From NCBI GenBank assembly GCA_027000685.1, contig JALTNN010000037.1, positions 1 through 5,718 of the forward strand: DNA of 5,718 nt, given 5' to 3'. Shown one piece after another: positions 5,411-5,718 of this stretch. Each line of letters opens with the position of its first letter. Positions within the stretch are counted from its first letter, which is position 1. Both the position numbers and the translations under genes were made by a program. Below the pieces are notes generated by a model, which saw only the letters and a program-made list of their open reading frames with translations, was not told the DNA's origin and did not search any database. This DNA is from Microcaldota archaeon. GTDB taxonomy: Archaea > Iainarchaeota > Iainarchaeia > JAADDC01.

Positions 5411-5576
5411 CCACAAGCCCCCACTTCAGCTTTGCCATCCTCCTGTACTTCGCATACTTATCCTCGGGGGAGTAGCGGGGAGGGTGGGCGGAGGTCGTTG
5501 GTGAACCGCACTCGGGACACACTTCCTTGAGCGTGTACCTCCCGCAGCCCCTGCACTTCCTCAGGAGGAACCTCAT
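5379..5576 (-). CDS. nop10: H/ACA ribonucleoprotein protein Nop10
   Basis: A 65-residue Nop10, the small structural subunit of the H/ACA RNP that guides pseudouridine formation in rRNA together with Cbf5, Gar1 and L7Ae. The N-terminal zinc ribbon is intact: C8-R-G-C11 and C20-P-E-C23, set in the familiar context RKCRGCGRYTLKEVCPECG (6-24). The conserved AHPPRYSPED (30-39) and the basic helix YAKYRRMAKLKW (41-52), which in known structures pack against Cbf5, follow. Residues 53-65 (GLVDVQ, then Ala, Gly, Lys and Glu) are an acidic tail slightly longer than the usual archaeal protein of about 55-60 residues, and this tail is where the next gene begins. The ATG at 5576 overlaps the aIF2 alpha stop as ATGA and has GGTGA (5581-5585) four bases before it. 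The open frame continues upstream to 5642, but that part is the aIF2 alpha coding sequence read in another frame. Confidence 0.97.
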   Translation of the reverse strand: MRFLLRKCRGCGRYTLKEVCPECGSPTTSAHPPRYSPEDKYAKYRRMAKLKWGLVDVQAEGKEEG

Positions 5577-5718
5577 ACCTTCACCTTCTTCCAGGACGCC
5601 TCTCCACCAGCCTTCTTGACGGTCTCGACTATCCCCTCGCACACACTCTTCAGGATTGCCTCAGCGGTCTTGTAGTCGTAGGAAGTCACCTCGACGGCGT
5701 ACCTCGGAACGCCCGCCA
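5573..5718 (-). CDS. Translation initiation factor aIF2 subunit alpha, C-terminal fragment (partial)
   Basis: The last 47 codons of the archaeal homolog of eIF2 alpha, the subunit of the aIF2 heterotrimer that helps deliver initiator tRNA to the small ribosomal subunit. The visible peptide contains GVPRYAVEVTSYDYKTAE, then a helix (AILKSVCEGIVETVKKAGG) and the terminal strand EASWKKVKV. This matches the RYxVxVTxxDYKxAE...GGE pattern of domain 3 of aIF2 alpha, the part that binds aIF2 gamma. The gene enters from the right edge and ends at TGA 5573-5575, which shares two bases with the nop10 start (ATGA), a classic translational-coupling overlap. Linkage of aIF2 alpha to nop10 and a PAC2-family gene is seen in many euryarchaea and supports the identification. 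Confidence 0.93.
   Translation of the reverse strand, partial: AGVPRYAVEVTSYDYKTAEAILKSVCEGIVETVKKAGGEASWKKVKV

Noticed and set aside
5577..5642. Extension of the nop10 frame upstream to an ATG at 5642
   Set aside because: The added 22 codons coincide with the conserved C-terminus of aIF2 alpha in another frame. Nop10 homologs begin at the MRF equivalent, and the GGTGA site fits ATG 5576.
1..5718. CRISPR arrays, tRNA or rRNA genes, insertion sequences, frameshifted genes
   Set aside because: No regularly spaced repeats, cloverleaf-like segments, transposase motifs or terminal inverted repeats were seen, and every real gene wholly inside the window has an intact frame.

Overview
The window reads as a compact stretch of an archaeal chromosome, most likely from a thermophilic euryarchaeon. 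The main evidence is a run of typically archaeal genes on the minus strand at the right end: the C-terminus of translation initiation factor aIF2 alpha, the H/ACA RNP protein Nop10, and a PAC2-type proteasome-assembly chaperone homolog. Arginine is coded mainly by AGG/AGA, isoleucine often by ATA, and ribosome binding sites are of the GGTG(A/G)/GGAGGTG type, which fits a thermophilic archaeon. I cannot fix the genus from the sequence alone. Nearly every base is coding; the only real gene-free gap is about 55 bp.

Layout from left to right. (1) Bases 1-1041, plus strand: the tail of one membrane protein followed almost immediately by a complete single-domain type II secretion F (TadC/PilC-like) membrane platform protein. 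This looks like the distal end of a type IV pilus or secretion operon whose ATPase and pilins would lie to the left. (2) Bases 1034-3410, minus strand: two adjacent membrane-bound family 2 glycosyltransferases, overlapping by 8 nt and evidently co-transcribed. Both keep the D,D / DxD / (T/G)ED / Q(Q/R)xRW signature of processive polysaccharide synthases. (3) Bases 3411-3465: a short divergent promoter with one nearly palindromic TATA element that could serve both directions. (4) Bases 3466-4652, plus strand: two unrecognised membrane proteins. One is a single-pass coiled-coil protein with a four-cysteine C-terminal domain; the other is a polytopic protein of 190 residues. They overlap and appear translationally coupled. 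(5) Bases 4640-5718, minus strand: aIF2 alpha (partial), nop10 and the PAC2-family gene as a tightly overlapping operon.

The glycosyltransferase pair probably makes or extends a surface or exported glycan. The divergently transcribed pair of unknown membrane proteins shares its promoter region and may be functionally linked to it, although nothing in their sequence proves this. The right-hand operon is ordinary housekeeping (translation initiation, rRNA pseudouridylation, proteasome assembly). Both convergent junctions overlap in coding sequence (8 and 13 nt) and leave no room for a terminator between the genes. No RNA genes, insertion sequences, CRISPR arrays or attachment sites were seen. 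The least-described part of the window is the divergent promoter with the orphan membrane gene pair at 3411-4652.
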